DNA of 33,112 nt from contig JACOUA010000025.1 of the NCBI GenBank assembly GCA_016178075.1, positions 1 through 33,112 of the forward strand, in the 5' to 3' direction. A model generated the notes under the pieces. That model was not told the origin of the DNA and did no database searches. It was given only the letters and a program-made list of their open reading frames with translations. Each line of letters opens with the position of its first letter. The first letter of the stretch is position 1. Position numbers and translations under genes: made by a program. This document shows, piece after piece, positions 7,236 through 14,437 of this stretch. Origin of the DNA: Acidobacteriota bacterium (GTDB taxonomy: Bacteria; Acidobacteriota; Vicinamibacteria; Vicinamibacterales; JACQTH01).

Positions 7236-7403
7236 GCCTTGTTCCGCAGCGGCACGCGGCCAAGAGCCCGGAGCCTGGCGAGTGAATCTCGTACGGCCGC
7301 AGGCGTGTGCCGGCCTGCAGCATGAAGGTCGTCCCTATCGCTCTTGAAGCGGGAATCGTCGGAAGCGTGGATTATAGCCCAGGGCGTGAGGCTGGCTGAT
7401 ACC

Positions 7404-7523
7404 GGCTCCGGGCTTCCGGACGGGAAGCGATTCCTGATGATCAAACAGCAGCGGTCGACCGGCGGCGCCCAGTTCGTCGTCATCGAAAACTGGTTCGACG
7501 AGCTCAAGGCGCGGGTGAGATAG
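7404..7523 (+). pseudogene. C-terminal remnant of a WD40-type protein kinase
   Basis: The frame ending at TAG 7521-7523 reads GLPDGKRFLMIK...GGAQFVVIENWFDELKARVR. This is the terminal motif of acidobacterial kinase/WD40 proteins and the same type of ending as the gene at 1-255. There is no start codon or upstream propeller sequence. The region between 7236 and 7403 shows no coding signal that I recognise. Like the copy at the window's start, it converges on a Uma2 gene. Confidence 0.65.
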
Positions 7524-7556
7524 GCTTCGGGCTTGAGGCTTCGAGCTTCAGGAAGT
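7524..7556. repeat. Short-period CTTC-rich repeat between convergent genes
   Basis: gcttcgggcttgaggcttcg and the following agcttcagg are degenerate copies of GGCTTC. They fill the gap between the kinase remnant's stop and the Uma2 stop, and match the style of 7203-7235. Confidence 0.5.
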
Positions 7557-7560
7557 TCGA

Positions 7561-8106
7561 CTACTCGAAAATCTCGCGGACACGGCAGCGGAACCCGGGG
7601 AGGACATCGCCGCCGTCGAGGTCTTCGTCAACCGTGAGCGTGCGCGGCGGCGTCAACGGTCGATAGACGGTCACGGTCTTCCTGCGCGAATCGACGGCCC
7701 AGACGAGCCGCACGCCATGTGACAAGTATTCATCGACTTTCGTTTCGATCTCGGGAAGGGTATCGCCGGGTGAGCGAATCTCGACGGTCAGATCCGGCCC
7801 GCCCCGCCAGAACCCTTCGGGGTCCGTTCGGGGGATCTGCTCGGCTCGGATGAATGAGAGGTCCGGGCCCCGCACAGTGTCCGGATCGCGCTCGAGGTGA
7901 CACCCAAGATCGACCGCCACGGCACCCAACTTGTGGGCTCTCACGTACTGGTCGAGCAGAGATCCAAGATGGACGGCTATCTTGCCATGGGGAAACCCGG
8001 CGAGGCCCATCTTGATTACCCGGCCCCGCACAAGCTCGTACCTGCAGCCGTCGTCCGGAAGCTTGGCGAACTCCTCGGCGGTGACGAGATCCGTCGTCTG
8101 CGACAT
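7561..8106 (-). CDS. Uma2-family PD-(D/E)XK-type nuclease
   Basis: The 181-residue protein has the full Uma2 (DUF820) layout: VTAEEFAKLPDDGCRYELVRGRVI, HGKIAVHLGSLLDQY, RGPDLSFI, GGPDLTVEIRSPGDT, IETKVDEYLSHGVRLVWAVD and GGDVLPGF. The PDLTVEIRSP strand and the following Lys carry the PD-(D/E)XK active-site pattern. The cellular role of the family is not settled; many members are stand-alone and recently duplicated. I chose ATG 8106 over the in-frame ATG 8124 because the -10 box at 8128-8133 would start RNA at about 8121, downstream of the longer start. A broken paralogue is at 263-481. Confidence 0.85.
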   Translation of the reverse strand: MSQTTDLVTAEEFAKLPDDGCRYELVRGRVIKMGLAGFPHGKIAVHLGSLLDQYVRAHKLGAVAVDLGCHLERDPDTVRGPDLSFIRAEQIPRTDPEGFWRGGPDLTVEIRSPGDTLPEIETKVDEYLSHGVRLVWAVDSRRKTVTVYRPLTPPRTLTVDEDLDGGDVLPGFRCRVREIFE

Positions 8107-8127
8107 CGTGTTTCTTGCTCGCATGGC

Positions 8128-8133
8128 ATTTTA
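8128..8133 (-). promoter_or_regulatory. -10-like element for the Uma2 gene
   Basis: On the minus strand this reads TAAAAT, five of six to consensus, with RNA expected from about 8121 and a 15-nt leader to ATG 8106. No good -35 box is seen. The adjacent bases (8132-8146) are shared with the flank of the Uma2 remnant at 481-495. Confidence 0.4.
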
Positions 8134-8303
8134 GCATCGTCGTTGCACCCTTTCTGCCAGACGCGCGCCCGCACGACGCGGCGATAATCCTCGGCTTTTT
8201 GGATGCGGCGATCGCGCGCCGCTAGATAGGTCGCACAAACTGCGTACACCGGGACGCTCGGAGTGCGCAGAATCGATCGCGCTTTGAAGGCGGTCCCGTG
8301 TCC

Positions 8304-9113
8304 CTATTCAATTAACGTAATCTTCCAGAAGTCGTCACACAGGTTCGGATCCAGCAGGAACTCGTACGGCATCGTGAAGTAGCCCTTCCTCCCCCACAAC
8401 TCACCCCACGAGTTGCGGACGATGAAGCGACGGACTTTTTCCTCGTACCCGACCGCCAGCACCGCGTGGCCGCCGAGCAGGCGCTCGGTCGGCTTCGGCA
8501 TCGGAACGCGTCCGGTCGTGGTCACCGCCTGGCTTTCAAAGTTCTCGTACACCGAAAAGCCGAAGACGAACGGATAGCCGTCCGCGAGGCAGCCTCTGAG
8601 CTGATCGCGCGTCGGGATCAGCCGCTGGTAGAGCACGGCCTGATGGAGCAAGGCGTCGGTGTACGACGGCTTCGACGGCCTGGCCCGAAACTTCGGGATC
8701 ACGTACGGCCACAGCGCCTCGTGCGGCGCGCCAAGCTTCGCGACGCTCTTGATGCCGTCGCGAATCATGGCGCCGGCGTCTTCGTCGACCGTCCCCTCCA
8801 TGACCCGCTCGTTGTAATAGATAAAGAGCCGCGACGGGATGAAGATGTCGCTCTGCGCCTGCTTCATCTGATCGAACTCGAGCGCGCCGGCGATCGCATG
8901 AGCGGTGCAGCTTCCGAGCAGCCCCTGGTTGTAGACCGGCGGGCAGGTCTTGCGCAGGTCGACGCGCGGCGGCAGCGGACCGAGCGCCGCGAGCGGCGCT
9001 TCGTAGATCCGATCGCGGCGGTCGGGCAGGTCAGGAATCCACCCGTATCGCTTGACCTGACGGCGTCTGATCTGTCCGCCGGAAGAGTCTCTGCGGGCAC
9101 GCTTCGCTGGCAT
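8304..9113 (-). CDS. Papain-like (C1) cysteine protease
   Basis: The 269-residue protein carries the papain triad in order: Q63 and C69 in YNQGLLGSCTAHA, H216 in LLGGHAVLAVGY and N234 in RFIVRNSWG. The N-terminus is very basic (MPAKRARRDSSGGQIRRRQ) followed by YGWIPDLPDRRDRIYEAP, a lead-in typical of bacterial C1 enzymes. There is no signal peptide and no inhibitory pro-domain, so it may act in the cytoplasm or be delivered by a non-Sec route. GAGGTGA stands just before ATG 9113. The 8125-8303 gap upstream of the neighbouring Uma2 gene holds only that gene's -10 box. Confidence 0.88.
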   Translation of the reverse strand: MPAKRARRDSSGGQIRRRQVKRYGWIPDLPDRRDRIYEAPLAALGPLPPRVDLRKTCPPVYNQGLLGSCTAHAIAGALEFDQMKQAQSDIFIPSRLFIYYNERVMEGTVDEDAGAMIRDGIKSVAKLGAPHEALWPYVIPKFRARPSKPSYTDALLHQAVLYQRLIPTRDQLRGCLADGYPFVFGFSVYENFESQAVTTTGRVPMPKPTERLLGGHAVLAVGYEEKVRRFIVRNSWGELWGRKGYFTMPYEFLLDPNLCDDFWKITLIE

Positions 9114-9154
9114 GGCTCACCTCGCTTCGATTCGGGAGAGCCACATCCTGTGAG

Positions 9155-10195
9155 ATGCTGGCAGGCGGATCAAGACGCGCTGCACACAAAAACGGCATGC
9201 TGGTTCTGTCGCTCGTCGCCCTCTCGCTTCTGCCGGCCGGCCTCCTCTATCAAGCCGTCGCGTCCGCCGCCGACCGCCGCAGATATCCTCCGCCCGGGAT
9301 CCTCATCGACATCGGCACGCGGCGCCTGCATTGCCGGTGCGAAGGCTCCGGCTCGCCGCCCGTGATCTTCGAATCCGGCGTGGCCGCCTCGTCTATTAAT
9401 TGGACCCTCGTTCAGGCCGAGGTCGGGCGGCTCACCCGCACGTGCAGCTACGACCGGGCCGGGCTGGCGTGGAGCGACGCGTTGCGGGACCGCCGGACGG
9501 CGGAGGGACTGATGGAAGATCTGCGGGTCGTCATCGAACGGTGCACCGGCACGGACCCGGTCGTCCTGGTCGGGCATTCATTCGGCACCTTCATCGTGCG
9601 GGGCTTTGCCGCGTGTCATCCCGACAAGGTGGCAGGGCTGGTGTTCGTGGATCCGATCTCGCCGTCTGAGTGGATCGCCATGAGCGCCGCGCAGCGGCGG
9701 ATGCTGCAGGGCGGCGTCCTGTTTTCTCGAATCGGGGCGATGCTGGCGCGCGTCGGGGTGGTCCGCGCCTGCCTGAGTCTTCTGGCCGGCGGGCGGACCG
9801 CCGTCCCCCGCGCCGTTGCGCGGGGATTCGGCGGCGAGGCCCTTCGCGTGCTCACCAACCTTATCGGTGAGGTCCAGAAGATGCCGGCCGAGATGCTGCC
9901 CGTCATCCGCGCACACTGGTCGCAGCCGAAGAGCTTTTCAGGGATGGCCGCGTACCTGGCGTGCCTGCCGGCGGTCGCCGCCGACGTGGCGGGTGCGCAC
10001 GTTCCCGCAGAGATCCCGGTGACCGTCTTATCGGCAGGCGATCTGGATCCGGCGATGCTCGCTGAGCATGCAGCACTCGCCCGTGCGTCGCGAGATGGCC
10101 GCCACATTGTCGCCGAGCACTGCGGGCACTGGATTCAACTGGACGAGCCGGATCTCGTCGTCCGCGCCATTCGGCCGATGGTCGACGGTCGATGA
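9155..10195 (+). CDS. Membrane-anchored alpha/beta hydrolase
   Basis: The 346-residue protein has an N-terminal hydrophobic helix (MLVLSLVALSLLPAGLLY) and an alpha/beta hydrolase domain. Motifs are IDIGTRRLHCRCEGSGSPPVIFESG (strand and oxyanion region), SYDRAGLAWSD, VLVGHSFGTFIVRGFA with nucleophile S142, VFVDPISP, LSAGDLDP and the late catalytic His in HCGHWIQLDEP. The nearest families are esterases or proline iminopeptidase-like hydrolases; the substrate is unknown. The start is uncertain: ATG 9155 has GGGAG too far upstream and ATG 9197 has none, but both keep the membrane helix. It is divergent from the protease gene. Confidence 0.82.
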   Translation: MLAGGSRRAAHKNGMLVLSLVALSLLPAGLLYQAVASAADRRRYPPPGILIDIGTRRLHCRCEGSGSPPVIFESGVAASSINWTLVQAEVGRLTRTCSYDRAGLAWSDALRDRRTAEGLMEDLRVVIERCTGTDPVVLVGHSFGTFIVRGFAACHPDKVAGLVFVDPISPSEWIAMSAAQRRMLQGGVLFSRIGAMLARVGVVRACLSLLAGGRTAVPRAVARGFGGEALRVLTNLIGEVQKMPAEMLPVIRAHWSQPKSFSGMAAYLACLPAVAADVAGAHVPAEIPVTVLSAGDLDPAMLAEHAALARASRDGRHIVAEHCGHWIQLDEPDLVVRAIRPMVDGR

Positions 10196-10230
10196 ACACA
10201 CCAGGTCGATGCGTACGATGATCGCTGCGC

Positions 10231-10236
10231 TATAAT
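10231..10236 (+). promoter_or_regulatory. Consensus -10 element upstream of the permease gene
   Basis: TATAAT is a perfect -10 hexamer, but the expected -35 position has no recognisable box. RNA would start near 10243, five bases before the small ORF at 10248. Confidence 0.45.
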
Positions 10237-10247
10237 CCCGGCACGTC

Positions 10248-10316
10248 ATGACCCTCGCAGCCGGCACACGAACCGCCGATCTCATCGCGTACTGGCCTTC
10301 GCTCGTGGCGCGATAG
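10248..10316 (+). CDS. Possible 22-codon leader ORF before the permease gene
   Basis: MTLAAGTRTADLIAYWPSLVAR, ending at TAG 10314-10316, begins about 5 nt downstream of the start predicted from a perfect -10 box and ends 19 nt before ATG 10336. No ribosome site precedes it and no run of one amino acid stands out. It may be a chance ORF or a translated leader coupling expression of the permease. Confidence 0.25.
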   Translation: MTLAAGTRTADLIAYWPSLVAR

Positions 10317-10335
10317 TGCGCGAGCGCCTCTCACG

Positions 10336-11838
10336 ATGAGCACGGACGCCGCCCTTCGACGAAGCTCAGGGCTGGCCGCCCTCGACGTCGAGTTCAAGCG
10401 CGAGCTCGGACTGTTCGACTCGACGATGGTCGTGGTGGGGTCGATGATCGGCTCGGGCATCTTCATCGTCTCGGCGGACATGGCGCGCCTGGTGGGCAGC
10501 CCCGGCTGGCTGCTCGTGGCGTGGCTGGTCACCGGGCTGTTGACCCTCGCGGCGGCGCTGTCGTACGGCGAGCTCGCGGGCATGATGCCGCGCGCCGGGG
10601 GTCAGTACGTCTACCTGCGCGAGGCGTTCTCGCCGCTGTGGGGATTCCTGTACGGCTGGACCCTCTTTCTCGTGATCCAGACCGGGACGATCGCGGCGGT
10701 CTCGGTCGGGTTCGCCCGTTATCTCGGTGTCTTGATGCCAGCCATTTCCGAGAGCACCTATCTCGTCGCGCCGATTCATCTGTCTCAGGGCTACGCCGTC
10801 TCGCTCTCGGTGGCGCAGCTCGTGGCAATCGGCGTCATCGCGCTGCTCACCTGGACGAACAGCCGCGGGCTCGAATACGGGAAGACCGTCCAGAACCTGT
10901 TCACGACCACCAAGACGGGCGCGCTGGCGGCGCTCGTCGTGATCGGGCTGCTGCTCGGCTGGAACGCGCCGGCCGTCGATCAGAACTTGGGCGATTTGTG
11001 GACAGCGCGCGGGAACGTCCCGGTTGCGTCGGGAGTCACTGCCGCAAACGCGTTCGGTCTCTTTGCGGCCATCGCGGTGGCGCAAACAGGATCGCTTTTT
11101 TCCGCAGACGCCTGGAACAACATCACCTTCACGGCCGGCGAGGTCCGGAACCCGCGCCGTGACATCCCGCTGTCGCTCGCGCTGGGGACCGGGCTGGTCA
11201 TCACGCTCTACTGCCTCGCGAACGTCGCGTATCTGGTGACGCTCCCGCTGGAGGCGATTCAGCACGCGCCGGCCGATCGGGTGGCGGCCGCCACGCTCGA
11301 GCAGATCTTCCCCCGGTTTGGCGGTGCCATCATGGCGATCGGGATCATGGTCTCGACCTTCGGCTGCGCCAATGGATTGATCCTGACGGGGGCGCGCGCG
11401 TATTACGCCATGGCGCGTGATGGACTCTTCTTCAAGAAGGTCGGGATGCTGAACCCCGCGCGGGTGCCGGCATCGGGACTGGCGCTTCAGGGGTTGTGGG
11501 CGGCGTTCCTGGTACTGCCCCGAACCTACAATCCGATCACGCGCGCGTACGGGAATCTCTACACCAACCTGCTGGATTACATCATCTCGGCGGCGCTCAT
11601 TTTCTACATTCTGACGATCGCCGGCATCTTTCGCCTGCGCCGCACGCAGCCGGATGCGCTGCGGCCCTATCGGGCCTTCGGCTATCCGGTTGTTCCACTG
11701 CTCTACCTTGTAGGCGCCGTCGCGATCCTGATCGTCCTCTTCGCGTACCGTGCGTCGACTACCTGGCCGGGGCTGGTCATCGTGGTTCTTGGGCTTCCGG
11801 TGTATCTCGCGTGGAGTCGGCCAGGCTTCAGAGACTAG
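10336..11838 (+). CDS. APC-family amino-acid permease
   Basis: The 500-residue membrane protein has the amino acid-polyamine-organocation layout: helix 1 with STMVVVGSMIGSGIFIVS (the GSGIF substrate loop), AWLVTGLLTLAAALSYGELAGMMPRAGGQYVYLREAF, then about ten further hydrophobic segments including WNNITFTAGEVRNPRRDIPLSL and the late RPYRAFGYPVVPLLYL. It should import or exchange amino acids; specificity is not readable. The N-terminal tail (residues 6-13) is encoded by a dispersed 22-bp repeat (10351-10372), so the true start could lie after it, though no better start was found. A -10 box and small ORF lie upstream. Confidence 0.88.
   Translation: MSTDAALRRSSGLAALDVEFKRELGLFDSTMVVVGSMIGSGIFIVSADMARLVGSPGWLLVAWLVTGLLTLAAALSYGELAGMMPRAGGQYVYLREAFSPLWGFLYGWTLFLVIQTGTIAAVSVGFARYLGVLMPAISESTYLVAPIHLSQGYAVSLSVAQLVAIGVIALLTWTNSRGLEYGKTVQNLFTTTKTGALAALVVIGLLLGWNAPAVDQNLGDLWTARGNVPVASGVTAANAFGLFAAIAVAQTGSLFSADAWNNITFTAGEVRNPRRDIPLSLALGTGLVITLYCLANVAYLVTLPLEAIQHAPADRVAAATLEQIFPRFGGAIMAIGIMVSTFGCANGLILTGARAYYAMARDGLFFKKVGMLNPARVPASGLALQGLWAAFLVLPRTYNPITRAYGNLYTNLLDYIISAALIFYILTIAGIFRLRRTQPDALRPYRAFGYPVVPLLYLVGAVAILIVLFAYRASTTWPGLVIVVLGLPVYLAWSRPGFRD
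10351..10372. repeat. Dispersed 22-bp REP-like repeat in the permease N-terminus
   Basis: Reads GCCCTTCGAC to GCTCAGGGC and is the reverse complement of 3054-3075 apart from three central bases. It is translated in frame as part of ALRRSSGLA. Confidence 0.7.
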
Positions 11839-11992
11839 AGGACCACTAGCCTCCTTCAAGCGCCCTGAGCGCGAATGCGGCCCGCCCCATAGTGGCGTGG
11901 CAAAGCTCCGGCGCTGCGCACGGGGTTATGGTTCAACATTCGTGCGATCCGAGTTGCCGACCCCTCGAGAACTCATCCGCTTGCGTCCGCTG

Positions 11993-11998
11993 TAGAAT
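11993..11998 (+). promoter_or_regulatory. -10 element for hicB
   Basis: TAGAAT ends nine bases before ATG 12008, leaving a leader of roughly 0-3 nt and no room for a ribosome-binding site. No clear -35 box is visible. The rest of the 11839-12007 gap holds nothing I recognise. Confidence 0.45.
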
Positions 11999-12007
11999 GA
12001 CGACGAA

Positions 12008-12247
12008 ATGATCAGTCACTACGTTGCGACGGCATTGGAGCGCGCCCACTATCGTCTCGTTGACGACGGCACGTTTGCTGCGACCGTCCGGGGCCTTCGA
12101 GGCGTCATCGCCACCGGCTCCACGCTCGAAGCTTGTCGCCGCGAACTTGCCGAAGTTCTCGAGGAATGGATCCTGGTGCGAGTCGCGCGAGGCCTGGCCA
12201 TCCCCCCCCTTGGCAAGGCCGTCGTCAAGGTTCGCCGCGCGAGCTGA
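12008..12247 (+). CDS. hicB: HicB-family antitoxin
   Basis: The 79-residue protein has the partial RNase H-like fold of HicB: YVATALERAHYRLVDDGTFAATVRGLRGVIATGSTLEACRRELAEVLEEWILVRVARGLAIPPLG. Antitoxins of this family bind HicA mRNA interferases and usually repress their own operon. The TGA overlaps the ATG of hicA (TGATG), the standard arrangement. The partner is truncated, so this antitoxin may be an orphan or may neutralise another HicA. The -10 box position implies leaderless translation. Confidence 0.85.
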   Translation: MISHYVATALERAHYRLVDDGTFAATVRGLRGVIATGSTLEACRRELAEVLEEWILVRVARGLAIPPLGKAVVKVRRAS

Positions 12248-12371
12248 TGCCGCCGTGGGGACCCGTCAAGCGTCGAGACCTTATTGCAGGACTGCGAGCG
12301 CTTGGCTTCGAGGGGCCGCTCTCTGGCGGTCAGCACGAGTTTATGATGCGGGGGGCCATCGTTCTGACCAC
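12247..12371 (+). pseudogene. hicA: HicA-family toxin, truncated in mid-gene
   Basis: From ATG 12247 the frame reads PPWGPVKRRDLIAGLRALGF, then GPLSGGQHEFMMRGAIVLT. This is the front half of HicA, with the catalytic His of the SGGxHxF motif at residue 34. The expected continuation (IPNPHxGDI...LL..IL) is missing. At about 12371 the DNA changes into a Kelch-repeat fragment in another frame. The hicA frame stays open to 12624, so a 125-residue chimera could be made, but its second half is out-of-frame debris. Loss of the last strand and helix should abolish the dsRBD-like fold. Confidence 0.75.
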
Positions 12372-12373
12372 AG

Positions 12374-12779
12374 GGAGATACATGGACGGCCAAGACCTCA
12401 ATGCCGACCACGCGGTTTTTTTCGACGGGCGGCGTGATCGCCGGGCGCCTCTATGTCGTCGACGGAAACCAAGGGAATGGGTCCGTGTTGTTCCCTACCC
12501 TCGAATACGATCCGGCAACCAACACCTGTTTCCGGATCGTTCGCGTACACGCCTAGCGCGGGAACGGTGCTCAATGCGGGTACTCAGACGCTCTCGACGA
12601 CGTTCACGCCGCCGGACAAGGTGATCGAGGCCACAGACACAGACACCGGCTTTACCTGGCTGATCGGCGAGAATCTGGAGATCACCTTCGGAAGCCCCGC
12701 AACAGCAAGCTTGACGAACGCAGGGCCGATCGTCGGGCAGATCTTGACGGACAAGGGCAAGGTAATGATCGAGTTCTGA
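12374..12779 (+). pseudogene. Remnants of a Kelch-repeat / Ig-like (MBG) surface protein
   Basis: Frame one (12374-12530) reads GDTWTAKTSMPTTRFFSTGG, then VIAGRLYVVDGNQGNGSVLF and LEYDPATNT, a clear Kelch blade, and stops at TAG 12554. From about 12519 another frame takes over: TPVSGSFAYTPSAGTVLNAG, then TQTLSTTFTPPD, a signature MBG/Ig-like repeat of exported proteins. After about 12620 an unrecognised stretch (TGFTWLIGENLEITFG, then VGQILTDKGKVMIEF) runs to TGA 12777. The fragments share a strand but not a frame, so this is decayed or spliced sequence. A 7-T run at 12416-12422 is one possible frameshift site. Confidence 0.65.
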
Positions 12780-13090
12780 CCGGGTGCCAACCGCAATCGC
12801 ACGTCAGTCTTGATCACGGTGGCCCAAGCCTTGCGGCCATGTGAGTCGGCTGTCGAACCACCGGGTGACCTGTGGAGATTTGGCGGTGCGTGCTGGCGTC
12901 ATTTCAGCCTCAGCCAGCTCCAGCCCGTCGCCTGGTCCCACACGCGAATCCCGCGTGGACCCTCGCGGTCTGGGCAGTGCGCGCGATCGTGGGCAATCTT
13001 CCCTTCCCGTTCGAGTTCGAGGTGAAGATCCCAACGCGAACCTGACAGGTTCGCCTTACATGATTTGTTCGCAGGCTCGTCAGGTCCGCT
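12780..13090. other. Gene-free stretch with a 19-bp palindrome
   Basis: I see no supported gene here. A short plus-strand run near 12990-13040 (IVGNLPFPFEFEVKIPTRT) has coding-like residues but no start or family. The main structure is at 13036-13054: GCGAACCTG, one base, CAGGTTCGC, a perfect inverted repeat of 9-bp arms. It lies about 37 bp past the DUF1501 stop and lacks a T-run. Confidence 0.4.
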
Positions 13091-14353
13091 TCAGAGGATC
13101 GCCGGTCCGTTCCTGAAGTCGCCGCCGAGGATCTGGATCGAGTCGGCGCCGAGCCAGTTGTCGATCACCCGCGCATAGACCGAGCGGAAGTCGGTTTCGT
13201 ACTTCAGATCGCCACCGTTGTTCTCGAGGGCCGGGTTGCCGGTAAACGGCTGCAGCGATCCCGCGGTCCCGTACAAGCCGCCCCTGACCGCGCCCCCCAT
13301 CGCGAACATCAGCGTGGCGGCGCCGTGATCGGTGCCGGCGCTCCCGTTCTCGCTGATCCGGCGTCCGAACTCGGTGAACATCAGGACCAGCGTGTTGTTG
13401 ATGAGCCCCTGATTCTGGAGGTCGTTGTGGAAGGCCGTCAGGCCGTCGTCCAGCGTGCCCATCAGGCCGACGTAACTGCCGTTCGCCAGATTCGTGTCCT
13501 GGCGCGAATGCGTGTCGTAGCCGCCGGTCTGGACGAAGAAGATGCGAGTGCCGACCTGTCTGACGAGCGCGCCCGCGACGGTCCGCAACGCGAGCCCGAA
13601 CCCGTTGTTCGGATACGTGAGACTCGGCGTGTAGGTCGCAACCGTCGCGACGCGATCGAGCGTGTTGAACGCCGCTTGGGTCGTGCCGTTGACGAACGAC
13701 AGGTGCGCGCGGCTGTCGTTCAGATGCGACGAGATGCTCGAGAGCGCGGCCCGTCCCGCCTGCCCGTCCGCTCCGCCGTTCGGGCTCGAGAGCGCATAGG
13801 TCACGGGATTCGGAATCGCCGGCACGGACACCGTCCGCGCCAGAAGCGTGTGCGGCGTCGATCCGGTCGTATTCCAGCCGTAAAGCGCGTCGACCGGACT
13901 CGGCAGAAGATCCAGATAGCGGCCGAGCCATCCCGGCCCGGTGGAGCTGCGCGGGTTGGCCGTCGACCAGATGTCGACGCCGAAAAAGTGCGACCGGCTC
14001 GAGTTCTGATACCCGCACCGTTGAATGAGCGCGAGCTGTCCCTGATCGTAGACCGTCTTCAAGCCGGTGAGCCGCGGGTTCAACCCGAGCACCGAGCCGC
14101 TGCTGTCGGTCCCGACCTGAAGCACGCTGGCCGCCGGGATGCCGAGCGCCGCCCGACGGCTGTAGTAGAACGCATCGCCGTACGGGATGAGGGTGCTGAG
14201 TGTGTCGTTCCCACCGCTCAGGTACAGGATCACCAGGTTGCGCGACGAGGCGCTCTGCGCGAGCGCGAGGTCCGACAGGAAGCCCGGCGCTGCAAAGCCC
14301 CAGGTAAATGCCGCCACGCCGCCTTTGACGAAGTCACGCCGGGTGAAACTCAT
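13091..14353 (-). CDS. DUF1501 protein (Tat-exported, sulfatase-like fold)
   Basis: The 420-residue protein begins with a twin-arginine signal (SFTRRDFVKGGVAAFTWGFAAPGFL). It contains DUF1501 landmarks: NLVILYLSGGNDTLSTLIPY, RSHFFGVDIWSTANP, GPGWLGRYLD, FVQTGGYDTHSRQDTN, LVLMFTEFGRRISENGSAGTDHGAATLMFAMGG and a late DFRSVYARVIDNWLG. DUF1501 is related to the alkaline phosphatase/sulfatase superfamily, but the usual biochemical role is unknown. It nearly always follows a DUF1800 gene, as here (14436-15908). GAGG precedes ATG 14353 by eight bases. An inverted repeat (14375-14437) separates the two genes. Confidence 0.92.
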   Translation of the reverse strand: MSFTRRDFVKGGVAAFTWGFAAPGFLSDLALAQSASSRNLVILYLSGGNDTLSTLIPYGDAFYYSRRAALGIPAASVLQVGTDSSGSVLGLNPRLTGLKTVYDQGQLALIQRCGYQNSSRSHFFGVDIWSTANPRSSTGPGWLGRYLDLLPSPVDALYGWNTTGSTPHTLLARTVSVPAIPNPVTYALSSPNGGADGQAGRAALSSISSHLNDSRAHLSFVNGTTQAAFNTLDRVATVATYTPSLTYPNNGFGLALRTVAGALVRQVGTRIFFVQTGGYDTHSRQDTNLANGSYVGLMGTLDDGLTAFHNDLQNQGLINNTLVLMFTEFGRRISENGSAGTDHGAATLMFAMGGAVRGGLYGTAGSLQPFTGNPALENNGGDLKYETDFRSVYARVIDNWLGADSIQILGGDFRNGPAIL

Positions 14354-14374
14354 GAGCAGAACCTCGTAGTCATC

Positions 14375-14437
14375 AGTTCTCAGTTTTCAGTTCTCAGTCA
14401 AACGAAACTGACGACTGAAAACTGACAACTGAGAACT
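14375..14437. repeat. Inverted short-period repeat (CAGTTTTCAGT family)
   Basis: The left arm is made of degenerate AGTTCTCAGT/TTTTCAGT units (14375-14399) and the right arm (14413-14437) is nearly its reverse complement. It can fold into a long hairpin between the DUF1800 and DUF1501 genes and overlaps the DUF1800 stop codon. Confidence 0.7.

Noticed and set aside
7236-7403. Coding continuation of the kinase remnant
   Set aside because: In the frame of the remnant no propeller motif appears before GLPDGKRF, so only the tail is claimed.
13025-13060. Integron attC-like site
   Set aside because: The inverted repeat is perfect and short; attC core sequences and extrahelical bases are absent.
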